DNA of 64,000 bases from Bos javanicus (GCF_032452875.1 NC_083896.1:1984001-2048000); one strand, 5' to 3'; positions 21,801 through 33,715 are shown, counted from the stretch's first letter. Made by a program: numbers and translations. Notes: a model not told the origin generated them from the letters alone.

Positions 21801-22195
21801 AGACCTCTCTCTCCACCTCCTCACAATGTCTTGGATTTTTCATTGGAGGGAATCATTAAGTAGCTGTTTAATGTTTGCTGACCTGCTGTGAGTGTGGATG
21901 ATGCCGCCAAAGTGAGCACCCCTAGGCCTGGGCTGGGTGACACTGCTCAACGCAGTTGGGACAGGCAAGCTAGCGCTTCTGCGCAGGGTGCAGAAGTGAT
22001 CCGGGGAGGGGAGAGAAGGGGTCAGATCACGGGGGCAGGGTCAAGCTCAGCAGTCACCGCGTATTTGGGCACAGAACTCTGAGAATTCCAAGAATTCTAA
22101 ATTCAAACCAGGATTTCTAGGTTAACTTGAAAGCAAATAAACCATTTTATGTAATGATTTGTTACTTGATTCATAATCGTTAAATAGACACAGGC
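21801..22195. other. Intergenic, no gene seen
   Basis: GC-richer unique sequence at about 21900-22080, then AT-rich sequence. A 64-codon frame here has no recognisable domain and I do not call it a gene. Confidence 0.4.
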
Positions 22196-22397
22196 CATTA
22201 GAAAAGACCCTGATGCTGGGAAAGGTTGAAGGTAAAAGGAGAAGAGGGCGGCAGAGGATGAGATGGTTAGACAGCATCACTGACTCAATGAACATGGATT
22301 TGAGCACACTCTGGGGGATAGCGTAGGACAGGGAGGACTGGCACGCTGCAGCCCCTGGGGTCCCAAGGCATTGGACTGAGCACTGAGCAACAACAAT
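22196..22397 (+). mobile_element. BovB LINE 3' end
   Basis: The last ~200 bases of BovB, from GAAAAGACCCTGATGCTGGG to the degraded terminus near GGACTGAGCACTGAGCAACA. Confidence 0.88.
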
Positions 22398-22689
22398 GTG
22401 GATCTCAATTTGTACTCTAGCCCAGAGGCTGATGACAGGATTTGTTAAATGAATAGATTTTATCCCTGGATCTCAGCATTTACCACATGGAGTGATTGGA
22501 TGAAAAAAATATATGTCTGGTTCATGCAAATCAATTCCCTTAATAGCAAATGCATTTTATTTATTTATTTAATATTTAAATAAAAGGAAGATCCAGCTGC
22601 TAAATGTAATCTGCCTACAGAGGGTGAGCTATTTTTCTCAGGGCAGCTCTGACTTGAATGTGTCCTTTCCATGATTCAATAAGAGGTAC

Positions 22690-22925
22690 AATTAATCACA
22701 AGAGCTAATATGTATTGGGCCCTTATGTTCAAGCACTGTTTTAATCCCTTTACACAGATTGATTCATTTAATAGTCTCAATCCTATGAAACAGGTATTGT
22801 TATAGTCCTCACTTCAAAGATGAAAAAAAATGAGATTCAGGGAAGTTAAGTGACTTGCCTAAGGTCACACAGCTAGAAAACAGCAAAGCTAGAATTAAGT
22901 TCCCAGCATTCTGGGTTATATATTT
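22690..22925 (-). mobile_element. MIR SINE
   Basis: A long MIR copy in reverse: TATTGGGCCCTTATGTTCAA, GGTATTGTTATAGTCCTCAC, then AAGTGACTTGCCTAAGGTCA and CACAGCTAGAAAACAGC. It is the best preserved MIR in the window. Confidence 0.88.
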
Positions 22926-23329
22926 TGTAATGTGGTTTGTGCAGAATTCCAAGTCCTCCTGTGCTCCCCCCACCACCCCCCGCAATAGCCATCTCTGGGA
23001 GCTCTTGGAGTCTTAAGTCTGAATGCCACACTCCCTAATGCTGAGTTGCCTTGGCAATGGGTGAGAAATAATAGGGGATTAAGTTTGGAGTTTAGTTAGC
23101 CAGATGACTAATACCACTAATACCCCCATCCCTGGGAAGTAGTCCATCTAATTTTTACATTCAGTCTCTTCCTGCAGCCTTATGGGAAGGCAGAGATAAG
23201 ATAAAGAACATCTCATTTATTTTCAACAATGAAGGTTATTGGATTCTCACTTAATAATAAATGACATCGGTCTTTTGGACTCTGTTCCGGGGTGGTGGCA
23301 GGGGAGATGATTTGGGAGAATGGCATTAA

Positions 23330-23580
23330 AACATGTATAATATCATATAAGAAATGAATCTCCAGTCCAGGTTCGATGTAGGATACAGGAAGCTTGGGGC
23401 TGGTGCACTGGGATGACCCAGGGGGATGGTATGGGGAGGAAAGTGGGAGGGGGGTTCAGGATGGGGAACATGTGTACACCTGTGGTGGATGCATGTTGAT
23501 GTATGGAAAAACCAATACAGTATTGTAAAGTAAAAAATAATAATAAAAAAATTAAAATAATAATAATAATTTAAAAAGAA
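23330..23580 (+). mobile_element. L1 LINE 3' end
   Basis: A ruminant L1 3' UTR: GGGGCTGGTGCACTGGGATG, AACATGTGTACACCTGTGGT, TGGATGCATGTTGATGTATG and AAAACCAATACAGTATTGTA. It ends in an A/TAA-rich tail. Confidence 0.88.
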
Positions 23581-23588
23581 ATAATAAA
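23527..23588 (+). repeat. (TAA)n-rich L1 tail
   Basis: The poly-A tail of the L1 has turned into an AT-rich tract with TAATAATAATAA stretches. Confidence 0.75.
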
Positions 23589-23613
23589 TGACATCAAGGG
23601 ACCCAGACTGGCC

Positions 23614-23637
23614 GGGGGGGGGGTGGGGGGGGCGGGG
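23614..23637 (+). repeat. G-rich tract
   Basis: Nearly pure G over 24 bases with single T and C interruptions. It could form a G-quadruplex; this is inferred from composition. Confidence 0.8.
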
Positions 23638-23830
23638 ATCAAAGTTCCCTAAAGGTGAATTTTTTACATGCTGTAAACTTTAATTAGCAAATATATTGAC
23701 TGCCTGAAAATGCTCTAGTCCGCCTGAGTAGAGCTTTATTGTTAGAATGGAAAAACCCAAGTCCCAAAGTGAAAGCAGAGAAGTCCTTTCCTGTTCTCAG
23801 GCAGTAGGCTCACTGGTCGTAGCTCCAGGG

Positions 23831-23845
23831 ACCTCCAGGGGGCAG
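23831..23845 (+). promoter_or_regulatory. CTCF-like motif
   Basis: CCTCCAGGGGGCAGT differs by few positions from the CTCF core (CCACCAGGGGGC). Its orientation is opposite to that of the motif at 19.25 kb, pointing away from it. Sequence match only. Confidence 0.4.
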
Positions 23846-24859
23846 TCTAACCGTCAGGGATGGAGTGGGAGAAATAGGATGGGGGACAGAAGGGAGGAAA
23901 GCCTGGAGGTGGATGCGGAGTGTGGTATTAACTCCCCAGCTACGTATTTTCAAAAGATGCTCATGGTCTCTGTTGTGTGTGGGCGGGGTGAAAGGGATAC
24001 CATTACTAAGGTCATGCTCAGTATCAAATTGCTATATGCCCTATCTCAGGAGACATTCAGAAACCTCTGCTGTAGGAAGGGTTCAGGTAGTGTCAATATT
24101 AATCAACAATTAAAAAATATTTCTGCATGACAAAAATATTTTTATTTTAGTATTATTCTCTGCAGCATTATTCATAACAGCAAAAAATGAAAACACCTTT
24201 CGAACTCTGTAACTGGTGCTCAATGAATATCAATTCTCTTTTCCTCCTCCATTCTCATCCTGATCTTCCTTTCCAAACTTACAAACCTGTATTTCACAGG
24301 GTCCTTATTAGAATAAAATGAAACAAACACTTCTCTGCTCAACCCAACTGCCATTCACTAGTAACCACGATTTATTGAAATGAAGTAATGTAATAGTTGC
24401 CAACATACGGTATAAGTTTAACACATTTGCTAAGCAAAACAAAAATGGTTGGAACATGGCTAAATGAAAGGACAATGCTCCCCCTTCCCAGGCTTCTATG
24501 GATGTGTCCCAAATCAGTGATGGAGATAAACCAGACTGCAAACTTGGGATAGTCCCAGTGATTTCAAAGCAGGTAACAAAACCCAGGCTTTGGCATCAGT
24601 ATTCCTGAAATAAAGCCCACCCAGTTCTCAGAGGAGAGTTACTTCTGGACCAGAAATTGGCTGCCTTCTCAAATGGTCATTCAGAAGGCACCTTGTTCTG
24701 CACCACAAGCCCTGGTTGTCCTGTGACTGAATCTCACCTGCTCCTTGAGACAGTCACCTCGTGTTTCCCCTCTGCTTGCCCTCCCACCCTACCACACAGA
24801 TGTCTTTTCCTTTGATCTCACATAGCCTTCTTTGGTAGGTAGGTCACACGGGCCTGGAC
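23846..24859. other. Intergenic, no gene seen
   Basis: An open frame of 127 codons (23747-24130) shows no domain, Kozak context or splice structure that would support a gene. The rest is unique-looking. Confidence 0.4.
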
Positions 24860-24970
24860 TTGGGAAGCCTGAAAGTAGATTCTGGCCTTGTCCTGACCCA
24901 GCTTATGCAACTGACCCTCAGCAAGCCATTGGCCTCTCTGTGCTCTCTCTATCTGCAAAACAGTAAGGAT
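24860..24970 (+). mobile_element. MIR-like fragment
   Basis: A weak MIR core: TTATGCAACTGACCCTCAGC, then CTCTCTGTGCTCTCTCTATC and CTGCAAAAC. Confidence 0.5.
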
Positions 24971-24972
24971 CT

Positions 24973-25105
24973 GGGGTTTCCCTGGCCGTCCAGTGGTTAA
25001 GACTCCATTCTTCCACTGCAATGGGGCATGGGTTCGATCCCTGGTCAGAGCAGTAAGATCCTGCATGCCGCATGCCTTGCACAGTGCTGCCAAAAAAACA
25101 AACCA
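24973..25105 (+). mobile_element. CHR-type tRNA SINE
   Basis: The head GGTTTCCCTGGCCGTCCAGT, B box GGTTCGATCCC, then ATCCTGCATGCCGCATGCC and an A-rich tail. There is no Bov-A monomer. Confidence 0.82.
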
Positions 25106-25424
25106 GTAATAGTCTGGTCATTGTGTGGTTGTTATGTTTGAGAATCTCTTTCCTGAAATGTTCACTGAACCCTCCTATTTCCTCACCTCCAGTTAGAATT
25201 ACCCGAGTTGTGTGTTATCTCTCTGTTAAAGCACTATGGATGTCTTGGTTTCATCTTTTCTTCCCGCATCCCTGGATCTCAGTTCTTATTACCAGTGATG
25301 CTCAAGAATATCTGATGAATGAATGAATGAATGGGAAAACAGTAAAAAGTGCGATGCTCGAAAGCAGTCAAACTTATTTATAAAAGTCCAGATAGTTAAT
25401 AGTTCAAGATCTGTGGGCGTGTTG

Positions 25425-26385
25425 CAAGCACAAGAACTAAAAATCCTCCTGATGAAAGTGAAGAGGAGAGTGAAAAAGTTGGCTTTAAACTCAACATTCA
25501 GAAAACTAAGATCATGGCATCTGGTCCCATTAGTTCATGGCAAATAGAAGGGGAAACAGTGGAAACAGAAGAAGTGAAGTCGCTCAGTCGTGTCTCACTC
25601 TTTGCGATCCCATGGACTGTAGTCTACCAGGCTTCTCTGTCCATGGGATTTTCCAGGCAAGAGTACTGCAGTGGGTTGCCATTTCCTTCTCCAGGGGATC
25701 TTCCTGACCCAGGGATCGAACCCAGGTCTCCTGCATTGCAGGCAGATGCTTTACCCTCTGAGACCTCAGGGAAGCCCAATGGAAACAGTGAGAGACTTTA
25801 TTTGGGGGGGCTCCAAAATCACTGCAGATGGTGACTGGAGCCATGAAATTAAAAGATGCTTGCTCCTTGGAAGAAAGACAGCATGTTAAAAAGCAGAGAC
25901 ATTACTTTGCCAACAAAGGTCCATCTAGTCAAAGCTTTGGTTTTTCCAGTGGTCATGTATGGATGTGAGAGTTGGACTATAAAGAAAGCTGAGGGCCAAA
26001 GAATTGATGCTTTTGAACTGTGGTGTTGGAGAAGACTCTTGAGAGTCCCTTGGACAGTAAGGAGATCAAACCAGTCCATCCTAAAGGGAATCAGTCCTGA
26101 ATATTCGTTGGAAGGACCGATGCTGAAGCTGAAACTCCAATACTTTGGCTACCTGATGCAAAGAACTGACTCAATGGAAAAGACCCTGATGCTGGGCAAG
26201 ATTGAAGGCAGGAGGAGAAGGGGATGACAGAGGATGAGATGGTTGGATGGCATCACCGACTCAATGGACGTGAGTTTGAGTAAACTCCAGGGGTTGGTAA
26301 TGAACAGGGAAGCCTGGCGTGCTGCAGTCCATGGGGTCGCAGAGTCAGACACAACTGGGCGACTGAACTGAACTGACTGAACTGC
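25425..26385 (+). mobile_element. BovB LINE, 3' 0.75 kb, split by a SINE
   Basis: This BovB begins within the reverse transcriptase C-terminal part (GAACTAAAAATCCTCCTGAT) and runs to the CTGAACTGAACT end. A Bov-tA has entered it at 25569-25779. A 123-codon open piece (25856-26227) contains HLVKALVFPVVMYGCESW, but the upstream frame is shifted and interrupted. Confidence 0.92.
25560..25788 (-). mobile_element. Bov-tA SINE inside BovB, with TSD
   Basis: A complete reverse Bov-tA. The 9-base repeat TGGAAACAG at 25560-25568 and 25780-25788 is the target duplication. The BovB reads on without loss across it. Confidence 0.92.
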
Positions 26386-26394
26386 AACCACTCA

Positions 26395-26640
26395 CTCAGC
26401 TGGTGTTTCTCAAAGCAGCCATTGACACAGGTAAATGAATGGATGTGGCTGTGTTCCAATTAAATTTTAATTATGGACACTGAAGTTGAATGTCATCTGA
26501 TTTTCACATACCATGAATTATCATTTTTTATTAATCATTTTAAAACATAAAAGTCATTTTTTGCACACGGGCACACAGAAAGTTGATGCAGGCCAGATTT
26601 GGCTCACAGGCCCTAGTTTGCCAGACTCTGCTCTAAAGCT
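26395..26640 (+). mobile_element. hAT-type DNA transposon fragment
   Basis: The last part (GCAGGCCAGATTTGGCTCAC, then AGGCCCTAGTTTGCCAGACT) matches the terminal pattern of mammalian hAT-Charlie MITEs. TGGCTGTGTTCCAATTAAAT upstream fits the same group. The exact family is not assigned. Confidence 0.6.
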
Positions 26641-26644
26641 ATAG

Positions 26645-26853
26645 TGGGTGTGTGCTCAGTTGCTAAGTCATTTCCCACTCTTTGTGACCCCATGAACTGC
26701 AGCCTGCCAAGCTCCTCTGTCCAAGGGATTTCCCAGGCAAAAATACTAGAGTGGGTTGCCATTCCTTCTCCAGGGGATCTTCCTGACCCAGAGATTGAAC
26801 CTGTGCATCCTGCATTGCAGGCAGCTGTAACCCTGGGCCACCAGGAAGCCCAA
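26645..26853 (-). mobile_element. Bov-tA SINE
   Basis: A full reverse Bov-tA from GCTCAGTTGCTAAGTCATTT to CTGGGCCACCAGGAAGCCC. Confidence 0.92.
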
Positions 26854-27544
26854 AGCAATAGCAGATATGATTTTTTTACAGGTGATGCTGGGACTGCCCA
26901 CGGGTGCCTCTCCTTTCACGTGAATAGATACTGAGATGCACCAAGTATGTGACACTAGGCTGTGTCTCCCCACCATCAGCAGGGAGGCTCCTCCTTTCAC
27001 CTGCTGCCCTGTCAACCTGAAGGTCTCAACAGCTGCCTTCCCTTCACTCTGTCCCCTCAAATGATCTATGACTCTCCTACTCCTGGGGTGCCTGGACTGG
27101 TTTTCAGTACACAGGTCATCTTCCCAGCAGTGGGTCACATGAGAGTTCTGCCCACATCTGCAGATCAAGGGTTATTCTTTGGACATGCAATTTGGTTAAG
27201 AATTGGGGTGAATTTGCCTCTATCCTTTCTTGTTCATTGTGCAGTTACACTGATTTATGTTATAACACCTTTTGTTCATTGAACACCTTGTTGTTGTTGA
27301 GTCACTAAGTCGTGTGGGACCCCATGGCATGAAACATGTTACTATGTCCTCAGTCAGCACTGCGCTGTGGGACTTTTCAAGTCTACCTCATTTATAAAAT
27401 GATCTGAAAGTAGCATTGATGTCTCCATCCCCAACATGGGCTTCTTTCTCTTTCAAGACCTGTTTAACCGAGGGAGGTTGGTAGCAACCAGCTTTGGAAG
27501 CATAAAAGATTTGTTGAGAAAGGAGGTATAATAAAACCATCAGT
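26854..27544. other. Intergenic, one small Bov fragment
   Basis: Unique-looking apart from 27288-27330, where TTGTTGTTGTTGAGTCACTA and AGTCGTGTGGGACCCCATGG are the reverse terminus of a Bov-A/BovB element. No gene seen. Confidence 0.5.
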
Positions 27545-27750
27545 GATTGAGAGTTTAACACACACCAGGTACCATTCTACAAATTCTCCCATGAAAGGAT
27601 CAAAGCAAATGTGAGAGGGCAGATAATATCGTTATTTCAATTTTATGTAGCAAACCGAGGCTTAAGAAAGTTTAACTGGTTGAAAGTCATTTATCTAGGA
27701 AGTAGGAGAGTGAGGTTTTGCCCAAGTGATCTGACTCCAGAGCCTCTTCC
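27545..27750 (-). mobile_element. MIR SINE
   Basis: A diverged reverse MIR: ACACACCAGGTACCATTCTA, then AACCGAGGCTTAAGAAAGTT and a CTGACTCCAGAGCCTC end. Confidence 0.65.
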
Positions 27751-27925
27751 TTTTAACAATTTTGTCCCAGAATTGTTAAAGTCATAAGTGTATTTCATCA
27801 TTTTCCACCATCGGTATAAAGTTTTGGCTAAGTCTCCTCTTCTTCCTTTAGGGTATTTTTATATTGTTACGTCACTCCATATTCTTTTATGCATTCCTTT
27901 TTCTTCCATCATCACCATCATTTCC

Positions 27926-27969
27926 CTCTCTCTCTCTCTCTTTTTTTATTTTTTTTTTTTATATTTTTT
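27926..27969 (+). repeat. (CT)n and T-rich tract
   Basis: A CTCTCTCTCTCTCTCT run is followed by about 28 bases that are nearly all T. Confidence 0.9.
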
Positions 27970-27989
27970 TGGCCAGAATGAACGTGGGA

Positions 27990-28146
27990 TCTTAGGCTTC
28001 CCAGGTGGCTCAGAGACTCAGGAGATGCAAGTTTGATGCCTCGGTCAGAAAGATCCCTTGGAGTGGGAAATAGTAACCCACTCCAATATTCTTGCCTGGG
28101 AAATTCTGTGGACAGAGGAGTCTGGTGAGTTACAGTCCACAGAACC
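27990..28146 (+). mobile_element. Bov-tA SINE, shortened head
   Basis: The start AGGCTTCCCAGGTGGCTCAG is joined to AGACTCAGGAGATGCAAGTT with part of the tRNA head deleted. The Bov-A monomer follows. Confidence 0.88.
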
Positions 28147-30059
28147 ACTTTGAAGGGGTCATTTCAACGTCCCAGTTATAGTCATACTATATTATATCCC
28201 ATATGTACATAGTTTGATAATAAGCATATGTTCTATATGTACATATGTTATATGGAGTATTCAGAAGTCTGAGTATTTAAGGTTTGGGGTCATCTCTTGT
28301 GATTGTTAAGGGCCAAAGATAAACAAGAATGTGATTTGTTTCTTTATAAGTAATATGACCTCCATGGGAACTGCTCTTTTGCCCTATTTTTCTAGGCTCT
28401 AAACCATTATTTTCCAAACTATATTCCTCAGTACATTAGTTCCATGAGTGGTTAATAGTGTACCTCTTAAAAAGGGTTCCCCAATCAAATACCTGCAGTG
28501 AACTCTGCCTCGAGTTTTTGCCCTCATAGGAAACAGGGTTCCCATAGAATCTGAGGCATGGACTGCTCTGTTCTCACCTTTAATGAGGCTGCTGCCTCAT
28601 CCTATGCTAATGAGGACACCATTCTCCCTAGATTACAATGTTATCGGCTTCTCAGGTACTTAAAATGTACAGATTATTGTTCAGCTGGGGCTACTTCTCC
28701 AGGACATTAACTTCACCATTTATGAATGCATTTTCTCATTGTTTCTTCTTTCTCAGTTTCATTTTCTGAGGGTTAGGAAAATAGCTTTCCTCCACATTCA
28801 GACAATAGCCTCCACTCACCTGCCTAAACCTTACCTTCCTTCCTTCAGTTTTCATTCCTTCTGTTCTTGCCAAGTCTCTTGACTACTTCAGTGCTTCACC
28901 AGAGGTGGTAACCTTGACCTTTTAATGACCATCCCCCTCCACACTCTCATTCTCTGCGTGAAGGCTACAGATGCTTATGGCCTTGTGAAAATAGTTCCTC
29001 ATTCATTCATTCAGTTGTTAAAAATTAAGGACCTACTATGGGCTGGGCGTTGTTGTAGGATCCGGTTGAAAAGATCAGTAAATGAATGGATTTCCTCTGG
29101 GATTTGGGAAGCTCTGTTAAGTAATGCATGGCTAGGTAGGTATATTTATCTTTTAGGAAGAAAAGTGCTCTATAAATCAGGGAACTATTATAATATTTAC
29201 ATATTGGTCCCATGAAAAATGATTTAAGCAGTTTTCACTGTATTAAGACTCCTGATAATTTGCATTTATATAAGCACATTATTGGCACAAATTTGTCCCT
29301 CTGAGTAGCTCCACTTAAAGTGGTTTTGCTTTAATTATCTCTCACAGAGCAACTATAAAATGATTGTAAAACAATTTGCAAGTATGTGTGTTATCCATAA
29401 ATGCTAAATAACAGTTAAATTATAAACACTATGCAGTGGAATCTGACATTTCTCAGGATAATATTTCAGTTGCTCACCTAATGTACTGTCAACTCTGGAG
29501 CATTAACTTCTGGATTAGGCTAGATGTGTATCTGGAGAGGTAAGAAAGAGTGTGCACTTGCCTTAGGAGCATCCCAAAGGAAGGAGAACCTTCTTTTACC
29601 CTCTAATTTTTTTTTTTCTGTATCTTACTAACCCTCAGTGGACCACATGAAATGATTTCCAAAGCAAACCAAGGTAGTCATAAAACATGTATATATTCAA
29701 GGGCTAACACCATGAGTTCAGATATATAAAGTGTTTTAAATAATAACTGATGAATGGATACAATAGACATCTGAACACTTCCTTGGATCCTTCATTAATG
29801 GACTCAATGCACGTCACTGTGAATGACATCTTGGAGACAGCAATGAATAAGTTCGTCAAGATCCCTGAGCACCCATCCAAAAAAAAAAAACAAACAAACC
29901 AGAAGCTCCTGATGATATTTACATAGTCACTTTTTTCCTCCACTGCTTTGAAGGTAACATTTATTTTTGCCAGCTGTGCAGAAGTAAGTTTGAAGTTCTC
30001 AGTCTCTACTCACTCTGAGCATAGTTACTCTGTGGGTCCTTTCTGAAGCTTACAGTTTC
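28147..30059. other. Intergenic, repeat-poor
   Basis: Nearly 2 kb without young repeats. I see no coding exon, RNA gene or clear old repeat. A (TTTTTTTTT) run lies near 29606 and an A-rich run at 29880-29890. Confidence 0.45.
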
Positions 30060-30200
30060 ATTTCCAACCCATTATCTGATTCTCCTAAGGACCAGTGGAG
30101 GGAAAGGACAGAATGGTCATCAGTCCTATTCCACACGTGAAGAAACTGTGATTCAGTGTGTCAGTGGTTTATGCAAATCACACAGGGATAAACGAGAGAC
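30060..30200 (-). mobile_element. MIR-like fragment
   Basis: A weak reverse MIR: CGTGAAGAAACTGTGATTCA followed by GCAAATCACACAGGGAT. Confidence 0.5.
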
Positions 30201-30289
30201 AGACCTGAACTTAGATTCTAAAATCAAGGGAGGGAGGGTGCTACAGATACAGGACAGCCACAGAACAGCGTCCCCTGTAGCACATGCTT

Positions 30290-30505
30290 CACGGGCTTCA
30301 CTGGTGGTTCAGCGTAAGGAACCTGCCTGCAACTCCACAGATGCGGTTTGATCTCTGGGTTGTGAAGATCCCCTGGAGAAGGAAATGGCAACCCACTCCA
30401 GTATTCTTGCTTGGGAAATCCCATGGACAGAGGAACCTGGTGGGCTGAAGGTCCATGAAGCTGCAAAAGAGTCAGACATGATTTAGGGACTAAATAACAA
30501 CAACA
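30290..30505 (+). mobile_element. Bov-tA SINE
   Basis: Head GGGCTTCACTGGTGGTTCAG with an altered B box (GGTTTGATCTC), then a complete Bov-A monomer ending GTCAGACATGATTTAGGGAC. Confidence 0.92.
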
Positions 30506-30842
30506 CACACTTCACAGTGAAAAAAGTGACCATTGAAAATACGTACTTTCGCATTGCTACGTGAATGCATGAGTGAATCAGCAGTTCTATGCTGGATTCC
30601 TGCGCTGACATCTCAGACTTGCTGTCTTCAAAAAGAAACCCTTTGGGACATTTAACTTTGTGCCCTTTGTATCCTTCTTCCAACCACCACACCAGCACCA
30701 CCTATTTCACATCAGCCTATTTCCTTCTCTCTCCCTGATGAACCACAGATGAAAAATCCCCTCCTGTGCCCCAGTTATTCCTCTGGGACACTTCTCTGAG
30801 CCGGATGTGGGCCTGGAGAAGGAGCACCCTTGACAATTTCAG

Positions 30843-31630
30843 TCTCCATCCTGTGCTCTTTATTTTATTTTTAAAAGGTTTTATTTTTATTTATTTATTT
30901 TTAATTTTAATTGGAGGCTAATTACTTTACAATATTGTAATGGTTTTGCCATACTTGACATGAATTAGCCATGGATGTACATGTGTTCCCCATCCTGACC
31001 CTCCCTCCCACCTCCCTCCCCATCCCATCCCTCAGGGTCATCCCAGTGCACTGGCCCTGAGTACCCTGTCTCATGCATTGAGCCTGGACTGGCGATCTCT
31101 TATACATATGATAATACACATGTTTTAATGCTATTCTCTCAGATCATCCCACCCTTGCCTTCTCCCACAGAGTCCAAAAGACTGTTCTTTACATCTGTGT
31201 CTCTTTTGCTGTCTCACATATAGGGTCGTCGTTACCATCTTTCTAAATTCCATATAGTATAGTTAGTATAGTGTTAGTATACTGTATTGGTGTTTTTCTT
31301 TCTGGCTTACTTCGCTCTGTATAATAGACTCCAGTTTTATCCACCTCATTAGAACTTATTCAAATGTATTCTTATTAATGGCTGAGTAATACTCCATTGT
31401 GTATATGTACCACAGCTTTCTTATCCATTCGTCTGCTGATGGACATCTAGGTTGCTTCCATATCCTAGCTATTGTAAACAGTGCTGCGATGAACATTGGG
31501 GTCCACGTGTCTCTTTCAATTCTGGTTTCCTTGGTGTGTATGCTCAGCAGTGGGATTGCTGGGTCGTATGGCAGTTCCACTTCCAGATTTTTAAGGAATC
31601 TCCACACTGTTCTCCATCCTGTGCTCTTTA
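30843..31630 (-). mobile_element. L1 LINE 3' end with target duplication
   Basis: A 5'-truncated ruminant L1 in reverse. The poly-A side is the T-rich stretch from 30863 and the truncation is in the C-terminal part of ORF2 near 31617. A 20-base sequence ending GTGCTCTTTA occurs on both sides (30843-30862 and 31611-31630). The first seven bases of the right copy may belong to the L1 itself, so the target duplication is 13-20 bases. Confidence 0.92.
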
Positions 31631-31637
31631 AGTTCTT

Positions 31638-32668
31638 ACAGAGATGGGGATACCAGACCACCTGACCTGCCTCCTGATAAACCTGCATGCAGGTCAAGAG
31701 CAACAGTTAGAACCAAACATGGTGCAACAGACTGGTTCAAAATTGGGAAAGGAGTACGTCAAGGCCGTATATTGTCACCCTGCTTATTTAACTTCTATGC
31801 AGAGTACATCATGAGAAACGCTGGGATGGAGGAAGCACAAGCTGGAGTCAAGATTGCCAGGAGAAACATCAATAACCTCAGATATGCAGATGACACCACC
31901 CTTATGGCAGAAAGTGAGGAAGAACTAAAGACCCTCTTGATGAAAGTGAAAGAGGAGAGTGAAAAAGTTGGCTTAAAACTCAACATTCAGAAAACTAAGA
32001 TCAAGGAATCCAGTCCCATGACTTCATGGCAAATAGATGGGGAAACAGTGGGAACAGTGAGAGACTTTATTTTCTTGGGCTCCAAAATCACTGCAGACAG
32101 TGACTGCAGCCATGAAGTTAAAAGATGCTTGCTACTTGGAAGAAAAGTTATGATAAACCTAGACAACATATTAAAAAGCAGAGATGTTACTTCATTGATA
32201 AAGGTCTGTCTAGTCAAAGCTATGGTTTTTCCAGTAGTCATGTATGGATGTAAGAGTTGGAGTATAAAGAAAGCTGAGCACTGAAGAATTGATGCTTTTG
32301 AACTGTGGTGTTCAAAAGAGAAGACCCTTGAGAGTCCCTTGGACTGCAAAGAGATCAAACCAGTCCATCCTAAAAGAAATCAATCCTGAATATTCATTGG
32401 AAGGGCTGATGCTGAAGCTGAAGCTCCAATACTTTGGCCACCTGTTGTGAAGAGCTGACTCATTTGAAAAGACCCTGATGCTGGGCAAGATTGAAGACAG
32501 GAGGAGAAGGGGGCACCAGAGGATGAGATGGTTGGATGGCATCACCAACTCAATGTACAAGAGTTTGAGCAAGCTCTGAGCATTGGTGGTGGACAGGGAA
32601 GCGTGGTGTGCTGCAGTCCATGGGGTCACAAAGAGTTGGACACGACTGAGTGTCTGAACAACAGCAAC
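31638..32668 (+). mobile_element. BovB LINE, 3' 1.0 kb
   Basis: 5'-truncated BovB that starts within the reverse transcriptase (CAGAGATGGGGATACCAGAC) and runs to the 3' end. An open piece of 170 codons (31772-32284) includes LSPCLFNFYAEYIM and the catalytic YADD (about 31885). It ends at a TGA after the VVMYG region, and the upstream palm residues are missing. Confidence 0.93.
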
Positions 32669-33244
32669 AGTCCTGTGCCCTGTCCTGCCTCGAAGTTTAG
32701 AGTTCACATGTGTTTGGATTTATACTGCTATCTGGCTTATGATCCAAAGTGAGGAGAGATTGGGAGCCTTCAAATTAACTCCAGTCTTGGCAGAGAGATG
32801 TCACCCCTAGAGCACTGGGAAAGAAAAGCAATTACATAAATAAATATTACTGGGGTCTTCCTTTGTTGGGCAAATGTTCAGTAGAGGCACCTGTGATCAA
32901 GTTAATCAGCAAGGTGTACTGAAGGCTTGTGCTTCCACTGCTTGTGCACAGATCTCTGTATTGTGAGAGCCTAACTGTGTGTGGGTGAGTGTGTCATTCT
33001 TGCTACCTGAGACTGGGAATGTGTCAAATCAGTTGGCCTGGGAATTCCTAGATGTGCAGGTCCTTCTTGAACCATGTCTGACATGTAAATGTTTATGGAC
33101 TCAAATCAGACAGAAAAGGACTTGCCTGAGTCTCAGTTTCCACATGTAAGACGAGGAACAGCACCAGAATGAAGCCAGGGGACTTCCAGGAGGTAACATT
33201 TCCTGGCTATCCTAAGTATGTTGTTTTTAGAAAGGAACTCATTT
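32669..33244. other. Intergenic, no gene seen
   Basis: Unique-looking. A short MIR-like stretch (CCTGAGTCTCAGTTTCCACA) lies at about 33125-33165. Confidence 0.45.
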
Positions 33245-33515
33245 TGGGGGCTTCCTTGGTGCTCCAGTACGTCTGCCAACGTAGAGGACACAAGTTTGAT
33301 CCCTGGTTTGGAAAGATCCCACATGCCACAGGGCAACCAGTCCCACGTGACACAACTTCTGAGCCTGTGTGCTGCAATTACTGAAGCCCGTGCAGCTGGA
33401 AGGTGTGCTCTGAACGAGGGGAGCCGCCACGAGGAGAAGCCCGCTTACTGCAACTGGAGAAGGTCCGCGGCGGCGAAGACCCAGTGCGGTGAAAACTGAA
33501 TGAATAAAAAGAAAT
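33245..33515 (+). mobile_element. CHR-type tRNA SINE
   Basis: Head GGGGGCTTCCTTGGTGCTCC, B box region AGTTTGATCCCTGGTTTGG, a GC-rich body with ACTGAAGCCCGTGCAGC and GAAGACCCAGTGCGG, and an A-rich tail. It is the longest CHR-type copy in the window. Confidence 0.85.
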
Positions 33516-33544
33516 AAGCCCTATAAAAAGAGAAAGGAACATGT

Positions 33545-33715
33545 CTGGATTAAAATTCCACCCCTGCTCCTGCCTACACGTTGGTTGTGTGGTTTGGACA
33601 ATTCATTTTACCTCTCTCAGCCATCTGTGAAATGGGAGTTAGGCAAAAGCAGCTTTGAGGTGGAGATGCAGTAACACAACGTGCTCCAGAAATATTTGTT
33701 GAATGAATGATGCTC
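33545..33715 (+). mobile_element. MIR SINE
   Basis: A sense MIR: GGTTGTGTGGTTTGGACAAT, then ACCTCTCTCAGCCATCTGTG, AAATGGGAG and AAATATTTGTTGAATGAATG. Confidence 0.7.

Noticed and set aside
19251..23845. CTCF-anchored loop between the two motifs
   Set aside because: The motifs point away from each other. Loops usually need motifs that face each other.
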